Assembly (NCBI RefSeq): GCF_963678635.1
Contig: NC_087065.1
Coordinates: 9,631,579 to 9,695,578 of the forward strand
Direction of reading: 5' to 3'
From: Symsagittifera roscoffensis
Taxonomy: Eukaryota > Xenacoelomorpha > Acoela > Convolutidae
Length of the DNA: 64,000 nt
Notes under the pieces: generated by a model
Told to the model about the DNA's origin: nothing
The model's input: the letters and a program-made list of their open reading frames with translations, nothing else
Database searches by the model: none
Part shown: in pieces, positions 11,523 to 20,390 of the stretch
Layout of the letters: each line of letters starts with the position of its first letter
Position numbering within the stretch: the stretch's first letter is position 1
Position numbers and translations under genes: made by a program

Positions 11523-13290
11523 AACCCATCCTCCTTGAAACACTCGAAAACTGAAAATATTTTTTTTTAGCAAGTAAGCAAAAAGACTGTTTGCTTACAT
11601 CAAGCCTAAAATTTTAGCTTCCAATTTTTTCGATGCTCTTCATAGTGATGCGTAACAGACGAAAGAGAAAGTGGCGGCGTATTTTTACGAGAGGAGCTCA
11701 GATGACTTCTCTGAACTGCTCGCTTCCTCGAAAGATTCCCCGAAATTGCTCTTGAGTTATGCTCATCAACAAGCAAGACATTTACACTGATGTTTTTGTA
11801 CAATTTTTTTGTAATTTATGAATAGGATCTTAACTGATGTTGGATTTGCAAAACTTCTGTCAAAAAGTTTTAGGCTTTTCAAATTTTTGATTAAAAAATG
11901 CCTTACTTTTGCAAGGCAGATTTGGGGGGGGACGCCCTTCCCCTTACAGATTCGACCCCCTGCCGACACGAAAGGGTCCCCCTTTTGTACTACTTTGAGA
12001 TATCCATTTTTGGCTGACTGACCCTAAAATTCTTGTAACGGCGATTTTGGAGTCAAAACTAGTTTTGAGGGGGGAGAGAGCGCCAAAAATAACGCAATTT
12101 TTGGTACAAATTTTCTTTATTCTTGAACTTCAAAAATTGAATCAGTTTTTTTTAGTATTCCGTACTACTTTTAAGGTAAACGGGTAGTCTTTTAGTTTCA
12201 AGGGATTGTTGTTCAACAATTGTGTCTTGGGTAGCTTGAGATACACTCAAATAGGGTTTATTTTGCATATACGATAAACCGGATATTTTTTTGACGATTT
12301 TTTTCTTTTCTGCAGAGCTCTACCAAGCCTAAAATTTTAGAATTTCGAGCAAAACATTCAAACGTTTTAGGTAGTAATTATTGTTTTCAGTTAAGCTTAC
12401 ATTAGAAATGTCAAATGTTTCAGATTCATGGCTTTCATCCTAAACTTCGTTTTTTTTTGCAAAATGGAATATTTAGTTAGTTTTTCTATCGGCATACTTC
12501 TCAGATCAAAAAAATTTTTTTCTGATTTATTCTATTTTTTGATTGAAAGTTTTTCTGTAATTTGTAAAATTATCTTTCTTTCTGAATCAATTTCTTCACT
12601 TGTTTTTAGATTTTGTTTTTCACAGCCCAAGTTAAATCGCATACTTGGAAAAACAGTCTTCTTGCTTACTTGGTAAAAAAAACTATATTTTCAGTTTTCG
12701 GTTGTTTCAAGGAGGATGGGTTTCAATTTACATGTTCCAAGTACGCAAAAAAAAGTATGCGATTTAACTTGGGCTGTAAAAAACAAAATCTAAAAACAAG
12801 TGAAGAAATTGATTCAGAAAGACAGATAACTTAACAAATTACAGAAAAACTTTCAATTAAAAAATAGATTAAATCAGAAATTGAGAACAAAATTTTCTAA
12901 TAATATTTTGTCGACTTGGTTCTTGCTTGCTAAAAGATTATCAAGGCTTACTTAACGATGTTTATGAAGCTCAATCGAGACAACTTAGATATTTTTTTGT
13001 GTTTGTATCATATATCAACATTTTTTCGAGTAACCTCTTTTTAAAAAAATTTTCTGATCGATTCCCTCCTTCTTTGCTCTATTCGGCATTATAATCCACT
13101 GCTCTAGTTGTCTTTCGCAAGGTTATGCGTACTTCACATATGCCCCAAACTATTTTGTTCAGAGCGAAGCGCTGAGTGTTCTGACAGCCCCTTGCTGGCC
13201 TCGAATTTTTTCAGCAAAACAAATCGATAAACTACAAATTTGAACTGGATAGTCATTTTGTCAGCTTCCAAAGTTTTTCGATGGGCTTTA
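11523..13290. repeat. Decayed, rearranged array unit 4
   Basis: Pieces of the 4.4-kb unit occur here with internal deletions. The order is a palindrome arm (11523-11590), an exon copy (11634-11772), the MITE part (about 11920-12080), then a jump to sequence matching 3655-3850 (about 12280-12470), palindrome arms, and sequence matching 1133-1520 (about 12890-13280). The match stops just before the exon copy would start again. It is more diverged than units 1-3, so it is probably older. Confidence 0.75.
11634..11772 (+). pseudogene. Copy 4 of testican exon-1 3' end, with stop codon
   Basis: This copy is intermediate between the functional exon and array copies 1-3. It keeps the Val, Phe and Gln-Gln codons of the true gene but shares silent changes with the array copies. 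It is broken: the first Glu of the DAEE motif is TAA, and the preceding Cys is Ser. At the donor position it reads CAACAA|GCAAGA, where the true gene has GTAAAA, so a GC donor in principle. Confidence 0.75.
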
Positions 13291-14393
13291 GACTTCAGTC
13301 GTATACGGAATTTATAGTATCTTTCAACTTGCCTTAAATTATTCTGGAATATTTTTGAGTGCGGAATGATATTCGTAGCCTAAGTATTTAGCCTTTGCAA
13401 CTTCCATCTTTCTTCATGTTTTCTTAGTTTAAAAATTCTGTAGTTGAAAAATTTCAATTAGATAGTCAAAATTAATCTGATTATACAATTAACCTCAAGT
13501 AGATAAATTTTAGAAGTTTTATTTTTCTATTGAATCAAACTCATTTGTACCATGTGTATCTTTTTTATCTGTTTTTATCTGTTTCTAAGGAGTGTAAAAG
13601 AGCTAAAGTACCAACTTTTTTTTAAAAGCAGAATGCGTACCGCCTTTTATTGGATGCAGAATACTGATATCGGATATATATCACAATAAAGTCCTTTGCT
13701 TAAACCAAAATGAAAACTTTTACATAAAGTTTTCCCTGTAATAATCTTGTGACTTTAGGTAGAGATGACAGTGAAACAGTATGAATCACTGCTCACCAAC
13801 CGTTGAGATTGAAACGTTTCTTTTAAAAGTATTTTAGAACGTTTTTTGCTAACATGACGTTGGTTGGAATTTTACTTGCTCAGCAAACTCCAGAAAACCG
13901 ATCGGAGCCGAGTTTTGTAAGAACGCTCCTTTTAATATCGAAATGAGTCGCTCAAGCCTGCCAACGTGAGGGAAAGAGGAATGGTCGAGGGCGCCACTCG
14001 ACTTTGTGTTTTTATAGCTGTTCAGATCTGAAGAAAAGAACTTTCAGAAAAGATTTGAAAGTGAAGAAAGGAAATTTCAGTTATCTTGCTCAGCAAAATC
14101 TAAAACATCATCTTTATAAATTTGTCAAAACGTAAATTTGCTAACATATTACCAATTTTCCATCATTTTTGAATGTGCAATCAATCGCTTTTGCGTTTAG
14201 AATCTAAATGCAATAGCTGATTGATGCTTCTGGTTTAAATACTCGAAAATTTTAGTTGCATTGATTTTTTTCCTATGTTTTTGCTACTTTACAAATAATT
14301 AATTGAATATAACGCAATTGAATAAAGGTAAATCATAGCGCAGAACTGTTGCAGCCAGTTTATTATTTTCAATTCTTATGTTTTTTCTTCCAG
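13291..14393. other. Intergenic stretch, no gene seen
   Basis: AT-rich spacer between the array and the next exon candidate. A GC-richer patch at about 13895-13995 resembles the outer part of the MITE at 19837-20222 (shared ACCGATCGG context, then a similar series) and may be a diverged fragment of it. No coding signal is visible. Confidence 0.4.
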
Positions 14394-14517
14394 TTCACCT
14401 TACCATAATCAAGAAGATCTGAGCAGAAGAAGATTTAAATCGGTTAAGGTCACAATGCCGCTGAAACGGCAAAATTGGGCCCATAAATCGACTTCTGCGT
14501 TACAAGCTTTACTCTGA
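14394..14517 (+). CDS. Candidate terminal exon of an unknown upstream gene
   Basis: A good acceptor (TTTTTTCTTCCAG, ending 14393) is followed by a 40-codon open frame starting one base in, ending in TGA at 14515-14517. The peptide is basic and polar (contains LSRRRFKSVKV and KRQNWAHKSTS), with no family I recognise. An AATAAA lies 60 bases after the stop, and the testican TATA box follows about 70 bases later. That is the layout expected of a last exon packed against the next gene. No partner exon was found; upstream lies the repeat array, so they would lie within or beyond it. It could instead be a chance frame in the testican upstream region. Confidence 0.35.
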
Positions 14518-14576
14518 CTGATTTGAAGAACCCACGCGATTTTATATTACTTTATAAAGACATGTTCACACCATTG

Positions 14577-14582
14577 AATAAA
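14577..14582 (+). terminator. Poly(A) signal AATAAA for the candidate upstream exon
   Basis: Canonical hexamer in CATTGAATAAACAATA, 60 bases after the TGA at 14517 and upstream of the testican core promoter. It supports a transcript end here, though such hexamers are frequent in AT-rich DNA. Confidence 0.4.
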
Positions 14583-14652
14583 CAATATTGTAACCAAACT
14601 TCGGTTTTCGTGAACCATTGGTTTCCCTGGAAAATGAAATAAACTGTGGTGC

Positions 14653-14660
14653 TATAAAAG
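14653..14660 (+). promoter_or_regulatory. TATA box of the testican-like gene
   Basis: TATAAAAG, a strong TATA match, lies 110 bases before the ATG at 14763. Initiation about 30 bases on, near TTTCACAATTCAG (about 14685-14697), would give an unspliced 5' leader of roughly 70 bases. Confidence 0.55.
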
Positions 14661-14762
14661 GGAATCGAAATACACTTAAACTAAATTTCACAATTCAGCT
14701 GGTTTGCATTATTTAGTAAACTACTTGTCAAATTTTATTCAACTAAACGTTTCTATATCAGA

Positions 14763-15260
14763 ATGTCTTGCATTCTCAGAGATAGAAACACGGGTCTTTT
14801 TTATGTAACGATTATTCTTGTCCTAAACTCGGTTTTTGGGCGCAAAATTGAATACTCGGCATCTCTAAATATCGAATGCGATAAAGTCAATCTTTGCGCC
14901 GACGGACAGAAATGCATGATTGGTGAATGTCGAAAATTAGTTGCCGAAATTGACTCGAGCTGCGATTTTAATTGCACAAATTCTGACCCTGTTTGCGCTT
15001 CGAATGGAGAAAACTTCGCTTCTCATTGTGAAATGGAACGTGAAAACTGTCTTCACGGCTTAGAACTATACGCCGTTTGTCACAACGACTGTCCTTGTAG
15101 TTTTGAACAATCAGAAACGACTGCTCGTCATTGTGATGCGGAAGAGACGAAAGAGAAAGTGGCGGCGTATTTTCACGAGAGGAGCTCGGATGACTTCTCC
15201 GAGCTGCTCGCTTCCTCAAAAGATTCTCCGAAGTTGCTCTTGAGTTATGCTCATCAACAA
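14763..15260 (+). CDS. Testican/SPOCK-like protein, exon 1 (signal peptide, follistatin-like/Kazal)
   Basis: First of three exons (166 of 347 residues). The ATG follows a TATA box and short leader. Residues 11-26 form the hydrophobic core of a signal peptide, so the product is probably secreted. A Cys-rich follistatin-like stretch spans about 39-56 and a Kazal-type module about 67-112, with the typical DPVCASNGENF segment and ending CPC. Residues 124-166 (HCDAEETKEKVAAYFHER) match the start of the SPARC/testican extracellular calcium-binding domain. The frame continues through CAACAA into GTAAAA, so I end the exon at 15260 in phase 0; reading on reaches a stop at 15276-15278. Known testicans are extracellular-matrix proteoglycans. 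The 3' part of this exon is the piece amplified in the array upstream. Confidence 0.85.
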
Positions 15261-15391
15261 GTAAAACATTTACAGTGATCTTTGTCCATTTTCTGTAATT
15301 TATATCTAGGATCTTCACTGATGTTGGATTTGCCAAAGTTTTGCCAAAAAATTGCAGACTTTTCAAAATTTGGATCAAAGAATGCCGTATT

Positions 15392-15721
15392 TAGGGCGGA
15401 TTTAGGGGGGGGGGGGGGTTGGCCATTTTGAGACACCCATTTTTCGCTGACTGACCCTAAAATTTATCTAATGGCGCCTTTGGCGCCAAAACTAGTTTTG
15501 AGGGGGGAGAGCGCGCCAAAAAAAACGCAATTTTTTGGTAAAATTTTTCCAAAAATTGCCTCAAAATGCAAGCCTAAGAAAATTGACCTTAACAGAGCCT
15601 TCTTAGTGCTTTGGCAGATCTCGGAAAATCAATTTAGTCAACCTAAAAAATAGTTCAACATAACTTTTGGAAATAAAAAAAATCTGCCCACCCCCTCGAG
15701 AAAACGCTCGATCCGCTCCTG
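15392..15721. mobile_element. hAT-type MITE in testican intron 1
   Basis: Starts with GGGCGGATTTAGGGGGG and ends with a rough complement, GATCCGCTCCTG. The interior carries family hallmarks (TTTTGAGGGGGGAGAGCGCGCC, then CTCGGAAAATCAATTT). Its left part is also present in every array unit after the exon copy. The MITE therefore sat in this intron before the exon-plus-intron piece was duplicated. No clear target-site duplication remains. Confidence 0.6.
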
Positions 15722-15856
15722 AAAGCCTTTTCCCTGAAACTATTTAACTATTTTACAATATCAATATTAATTTTTGGTTTCGCAAATCCTGATTTTTCGA
15801 AGTAGCCTTTGGCGCCAAAAATCACCAGTTTTCGAGCTGATACTTGAATTGTAATT

Positions 15857-16011
15857 TCCAAAAAAAAACACTCAAAAACGAAGAAGCTCAAATCAGAAAA
15901 AAGTAACTACCAGAAAAAAAATTGAAATAAGGCCCTTATTTCAAATTTTTCTTTCTCGTAGTTAATTTTTCTGATTTGAACTTCTTCGTGTTTGAGTGTT
16001 TTTTGTTTGGA
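15857..16011. repeat. Palindrome in testican intron 1
   Basis: Two arms of about 75 bases meet at ATAAGGCCCTTAT (about 15927-15939). The outer parts match as complements (AACACTCAAAAACGAAGAAG against CTTCTTCGTGTTTGAGTGTT). It could form a long hairpin in RNA or DNA. Confidence 0.75.
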
Positions 16012-16191
16012 AAACTTTGATCAACGTATATAATAATTTTGAGGGGGAACGCGCGGCGTAAAACGCAATTTTTTTGTCAAATTCTCCAAAAAACGCGGGA
16101 CTAAAAACGCGGCGCAGAAATTTTGGTCGAAAAAATTTTTTATGAGGATTTGTGTGAGCTCAGAAAATCAATTTGGTAGCTCTTAAATAAC

Positions 16192-16363
16192 TGATGATCG
16201 TTTGACTTCATTATTATTTATCTTAAGCTCAAGTACATAATGATACGGTCTTTGAGCTGGTTCATGGAACCATAGAAAAGAAAACTAACTTTCAAAGATT
16301 AAATTAATTCTTTGAAACAGAATTGTTTTGAATCTGAGTTGTACAATTCCTTTCTTTATCACA
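16192..16363 (+). repeat. 5' LTR, 5'-truncated
   Basis: Matches the last ~172 bases of the 3' LTR with a few substitutions (CTCAAG/CTCACG, TTCATGG/TTCTTGG), so the two have diverged since insertion. It ends in CACA directly before the likely primer-binding site. Confidence 0.75.
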
Positions 16364-16380
16364 TGGCGCAGCCAGTAGGG
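16364..16380 (+). other. Likely tRNA primer-binding site
   Basis: TGGCGCAGCCAGTAGGG directly follows the 5' LTR end. Position and the TGGCG start fit retroelement primer-binding sites. I cannot say which tRNA is used. Confidence 0.5.
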
Positions 16381-16407
16381 TTTCTGGCACAGGATAATCG
16401 CACTGAC

Positions 16408-17206
16408 ATGGGTATTTCAGTATTCTGGACGTCGGCTAGTTCGGATCTACCGTGGAATTTCAAAATTTGGTTGGATCAATTTATATTAGGTGTGACTGTG
16501 AAAGAAAATGTGAATCCGGAAATAATATTAGAAGAACCTAAGGAAGTGGTAGATGAACCCATGCCTTGCCCAGAAACACCGAGAGAAACAGAAACTGCTC
16601 AAGCAGTAGCGGATCGGGAAAACAGAGATAGGCTTAGGAGAGACAAAGTGATACAAGAAAATGAAGAAAGAAGAGAACGTGGACCTAAAGTAGGACGAAA
16701 AATGTGTTCTACAATGAGGTTCAGAAAAGACTTACGTCTCGTCTATTGCTGGCACTAGGTACGGAGGGGAAAAAGAAATTCGTACAAAAGAACCCTCATG
16801 CGGAAGAGTCAAAACTCGAATTCAGAGAAATGGTGGCAATGGCAAAGGCATCATTTGAAAAAATAAGGAACATAACTTACGAACGATATAGGCTTTTCAA
16901 TGAGCACTAGAACACGGTGAGTCGTTGGAATCATTTCACGCGGCACTTACTGCACAAGCAGCTACGGACGAACTGGGCGGTCTAGAGGAAGAGTTAGTTA
17001 GAGATCTCTTTATATCTAGAATGAGGAATACAGCATTACAAGACACACTGACGTTTGAAACTTCAGATGAAGTTCTAAAAGGGGCCATAAAATTTGAGCA
17101 GAGTAAGCACACTATTCAAGCGTTTCAAAAGGTTTCCCTTCAAGCACTCAGTGAAATTGGTTACGTCGGAAGAAGATCTTGTAGACCTCAACATGGCAGC
17201 TCTTGA
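16408..17206 (+). pseudogene. Ty3-like gag, broken by frameshifts
   Basis: Three overlapping open pieces in different frames (to 16758, 16704-16910, 16925-17206) read as one capsid-type Gag. An acidic/basic spacer is followed by a stretch like LLALGTEGKKKF, then ERYRLF, then ESFHAALTAQAA and LFISRMRN. These resemble the Ty3/mag-type capsid pattern (ESF/IEQFH..L...A, then RD.FI..). At least two frameshifts break it, near 16710 and 16910. The element has no pol and could only have moved with help. Confidence 0.6.
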
Positions 17207-17519
17207 AGCATATCGTATCAAATTAGCTAACTTTCGTTCAGATGTAAACAAACCAGAGGAAAGCAAATTGGGACTTTTGGAAAAACAAGAAAAGCAAATT
17301 GGGACTTTTGGAAAAACATTTGTTTAGGCGCAAATTTGGGAGTGAGGCGTTAGATTTTTCAAAAAGCTGAAACGCTTCATGGCGAGTTCCATTAAATTTT
17401 GATAACGACAGTCCGAAGAAGTGAGAAAAGAATGACAGACAGACAAGAAAGAGAAAAATGTGTTGAACTTTCAAAACTAATTAAATGTAGTATATAAAAT
17501 TTAGCTATCCCAGGGGGAG

Positions 17520-17822
17520 TGTGGTACGGCACTTACTGCAAGTGCAATAGTAATTGTTGTTCTCTTTGATCACTGACCTTGGGACCTATATTTTTATTTA
17601 TAATTATGCAGTTATATCGTTATTATCTTTTTACCAAGGTCATTGGATGTTGATGATCGTTTGACTTCATTATTATTTATCTTAAGCTCACGTACATAAT
17701 GATACGGTCTTTGAGCTGGTTCTTGGAACCATAGAAAAGAAAACTAGCTTTCAAAGATTAAATTAATTCTTTTAAACAGAATTGTTTTGAACCTGAGTTG
17801 TACAATTCCTTTCCTTATCACA
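17520..17822 (+). repeat. 3' LTR, 303 bp
   Basis: Begins TGTGGTACGG after the purine tract at 17512-17519 and ends TTATCACA. The 3' half duplicates 16192-16363. Confidence 0.7.
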
Positions 17823-17911
17823 GGGGGAAGAAAAAGAGCCCTGATTTTAAAAAGCAAAAATTATAACCATATCTATTTAATGCGATTCACTTTTGGTACC
17901 TTTTCATTTAG

Positions 17912-18121
17912 TGTCCCTACGCGACCCTATGGGGCTACTCAGTGATGGATCTGAACCAGAGTGGGTTCCTGGAAGAAGCTGAACTCATTGACTTGTACTT
18001 GACCTTCAATGACCCCTGTGTGGTGGGGTTAGTGACCAGGTGTGACCGAAATGGCAACGGCATGTTGTCTGTGAACGAGTGGTGTTACTGCATGCAAGAC
18101 AATAGACCCCCTTGCTTCAAG
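17912..18121 (+). CDS. Testican/SPOCK-like protein, exon 2 (EF-hand pair)
   Basis: Acceptor TTTTCATTTAG ends at 17911; donor AAG|GTAGGA follows 18121; both ends are phase 0, so it joins exons 1 and 3 in frame. It encodes residues 167-236, the heart of the extracellular calcium-binding domain. Two complete EF-hand loops are visible: DLNQSGFLEEAE (179-190) and DRNGNGMLSVNE (211-222). Both have acidic or polar ligands at loop positions 1, 3, 5, 9 and Glu at 12, so both should bind calcium. The motif NEWCYC after loop 2 is very close to vertebrate testicans. Cysteines at 201, 210, 224, 226 and 234 fit the family pattern. Confidence 0.88.
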
Positions 18122-18239
18122 GTAGGAAATACAGATAGTATAATGGAGACCCAGGCCTCCAAGATAGAGTAAATTTCATTTAAAAAAATTAAGCAATAAC
18201 CAAACTGTAAAAAATGTGATGAAAATGCGATATTTTTGT

Positions 18240-18557
18240 ACGCCGGCCGAATTGATTTTCTGAGCTCTCCCAAAGTCCTTTAAAAACTCTTTTCCGAGAA
18301 TTTTTTTTGCGAAGCTGGCGAGGGTTTTGACCAAAATGTACCGTAGCGCGCTGCCCTACCGAGGGTTTTGACCGTAGTGAGGGTTTCGACCGTAGTGAGG
18401 GTTTTGACCGTAGCGCGCTGCCTAAAAATTAATACTTATTGGCGCCCATCGAAGATGCCCGAAGAAAACATTTGAATGATGTCGTAAAAAAGTACCAAAG
18501 GGTTGCCAGGGGATCGAATTCTTCAGGAAATAGAATCCCCCTCTGGATCCGCTACTG
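18240..18557. mobile_element. hAT-type MITE with 18-bp tandem repeats, testican intron 2
   Basis: Read on the minus strand, the right end (CCCCCTCTGGATCCGCTACTG) and the interior (TTGATTTTCTGAGCTCTCCC near 18250) match the same MITE family as 30242-30642 and 56117-56531. Inside, 18318-18422 holds four copies of a motif like GAGGGTTTTGACCGTAGT with variant spacers (GCGCGCTGCC). Confidence 0.55.
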
Positions 18558-18622
18558 ATATTCAAATTGGAGATAAATAATTTTTATCATTCATGACAAA
18601 CCATTTAATTGTAAAATTTCAG

Positions 18623-18958
18623 GCACTGAATGCAGTTCCTGTTACACTAGAAAAAACTGACGACAACAAAAACTCCGATCAATCAATCATTTCCTTGCCT
18701 TCCAGTGAAGGCAAGACGACCACTTCAAAGCCTTCAGTGGGTCAATTCTACCCCGGTTCATACATCCCAATGTGTGACAAGGAGGGGTATTTTTTGCCCA
18801 CTCAAACATGGGCCGACAAAGTCTGGTGTGTGGATGAAATAGGGCATGAAATTGTGCCAGATGACCGGTATGGTAGTGGGACGGAATGCAGCATGGAATT
18901 GCAGGCACTCCGAGATAGAGAACAAAAAGGGGATGAGAACCAATGGGACGACGTTTAA
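18623..18958 (+). CDS. Testican/SPOCK-like protein, exon 3 (thyroglobulin type-1 domain, C-terminus)
   Basis: Acceptor AAAATTTCAG ends at 18622 and the stop TAA is 18956-18958. The exon encodes residues 237-347. A linker rich in Ser/Thr/Lys (240-275) leads to a thyroglobulin type-1 module: YIPMCDKEGYF (283-293), then VWCVDEIG (303-310), closing Cys 325. The module order follistatin/Kazal, EF-hands, thyroglobulin is that of testicans. Oddly, the usual QC and the first Cys of CWCV are absent (QT and VWCV), so one disulfide pair appears lost. The tail is acidic (GDENQWDDV), shorter than in vertebrates. One Ser-Gly at 320-321 could carry a glycosaminoglycan; this is a guess. The full protein is 347 aa against roughly 430 in vertebrates. 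Confidence 0.85.
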   Translation, partial: ALNAVPVTLEKTDDNKNSDQSIISLPSSEGKTTTSKPSVGQFYPGSYIPMCDKEGYFLPTQTWADKVWCVDEIGHEIVPDDRYGSGTECSMELQALRDREQKGDENQWDDV

Positions 18959-19093
18959 ATTTGCCTACAAAACTGAGTTTTCACAAATATTAGAACTGAA
19001 ATTTTTTATAGTCATGAATATGTGCAAGCAATTTAGTGGTTGCAGTTTTAAACCAACGTGATGTTTGCATTTTATTGATTAGTTGCCTCATAT

Positions 19094-19099
19094 AATAAA
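19094..19099 (+). terminator. Poly(A) signal of the testican-like gene
   Basis: AATAAA about 136 bases after the stop, followed by a GT-rich stretch (TCGTTTGTGTTTGAGTTTGG, 19113-19132) as expected of a cleavage site. Confidence 0.7.
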
Positions 19100-19523
19100 T
19101 TTTATGCACAGATCGTTTGTGTTTGAGTTTGGTTCCGCTGGACTAGCATAGAACTCGTCTAGTACAGGAGTTTGAAATATGAAAAAGTTTTAACTAGCAA
19201 GAACTTGACTGCTGCATTTCTCTGAAATACAAAACAACAGCTAATTAAGACTCAACGATGATTCAGAGTCTTAATGGTCTTTTTTGTTGCCTTTTTGAAT
19301 TTTGGAAGACATTTTAGTCACGAGCAAGTTCATAGAACTGAAAGTTTCTTATGAAAGAGAGTTCATATTGTAAATGTCCTCAGAAGGAGGGGGTTCGTAC
19401 GGCAAGTTTGACCAGTAGCCTTGCTCAGGTACTTAATGATATTTTGAGTTTACACGATCGCGATGCAATCCGAGCCAGTAAAAACTTGGAACACCCGACC
19501 TAATGTCTAGATGCCTCGAGGGG

Positions 19524-19775
19524 TCAAGTCCTCAAGTATCCAGAGGTGGTATCATTCTGGAGTGTATCCTCAGATAGCGTCCACTTCTTCAGACCCTTCC
19601 AGAAGCTGTTAGTTCTACCTTTCTCCCGCTTCCAGGACTTGTTGGGCAATTTGGTATTCTGTGCTTCAATGAAAGCTGCTGCGAGTCTGTAAACGACGAG
19701 ATGACCCATCAGAAAGTGGTAAGGCGGTAGCAAAAAATTGTCGTTGATTCCTAGCTTACATGTGTTAGTGGACAC
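19524..19775 (-). pseudogene. Probable BEL/Pao integrase C-terminal fragment
   Basis: An 83-codon stretch with LPPYHFLMGH, which resembles the LTP.HFLIGR motif near the end of BEL/Pao integrases, followed by a Lys/Trp-rich tail. It lies downstream of the integrase finger on the same strand, with the MITE between them. Confidence 0.4.
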
Positions 19776-19836
19776 GATTTGAGTTTTTGCCTCAGTACAA
19801 GGGTAACAATGACGATGCTAGACAGTCGATCGGCAC

Positions 19837-20222
19837 CAAAGTTTAGTAAAACCTCTCGTTTTTTATCAAAACGACCCGCTTCGACTTGCCATCAAAAAGG
19901 GAGCGGAAGGGGGATTAAAGCACTACTCGTGTATTGAAAACTGTTCGATTAGGTTTGCCCCTGAGAGCAATAGAGCGTTGCAATTTAACGCTCTATTCCT
20001 CTCAGGGACATCGCAGAACTATTATTTTCCGGTAACACTACCTGTTTAATCGGCGCCCGTGAGCAACTACGTTCTGATCCATTCGATTTATTTCAATTGT
20101 ACTAATCTAACAGTTTCCAATACACGACGTCAAAAAGTGCCGTCATCCACTTTCTGCCCTTTTTGTGACGGCAAGTGATAGCAAGTCAATTTGAGAAAAA
20201 ACGAGAGGTTTTACTAAACTTT
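19837..20222. mobile_element. MITE with perfect 28-bp inverted ends
   Basis: Left end 19837-19864 starts CAAAGTTTAGTAAAACCTCT; the right end (20195-20222) is its exact complement over 28 bases. The centre (about 19961-20005) forms a hairpin around AATAGAGCGTT / AACGCTCTATT, and further pairing occurs between 19880 and 20170. No open frame. No obvious target-site duplication is seen, so I do not assign a superfamily. It interrupts the BEL/Pao remnant. Confidence 0.8.
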
Positions 20223-20390
20223 GATAAAATTGACAGTATTTGCTAGGTGTGCCTCATATTTAGAGAAGCTTGTGAAAAGGCAAAGGTATTCAATTGAATC
20301 CTTAGTAGTGGTGCAGAATGGCCATAAGTACTCGATACCAGTGTTTTTGAAGATAAAAAATACATCATTTGGGTCCTTAAAGCGCGTTGA

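Larger units (their letters stand above)
16192..17822 (+). mobile_element. Gag-only LTR retrotransposon remnant (Ty3-like)
   Basis: A ~172-bp direct repeat bounds this element: 16192-16363 and 17651-17822, both running from TGATGATCGTTTG to TTATCACA. The 3' copy extends back to TGTGGTACGG at 17520 right after a purine tract (AGGGGGAG), giving a 303-bp LTR with TG...CA ends. The 5' LTR therefore lacks about 131 bases. Between them lies a frame-broken gag; no protease, reverse transcriptase or integrase is seen. It sits in testican intron 1, same strand as the gene, next to a MITE fragment (16030-16190). Confidence 0.75.

Noticed and set aside
11287-11573. Open frames across the N run
   Set aside because: Made open only by unresolved bases.
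1-13290. CRISPR array
   Set aside because: The repeats are kilobase units and palindromes in an intron-bearing animal genome, with no short direct repeats and spacers.
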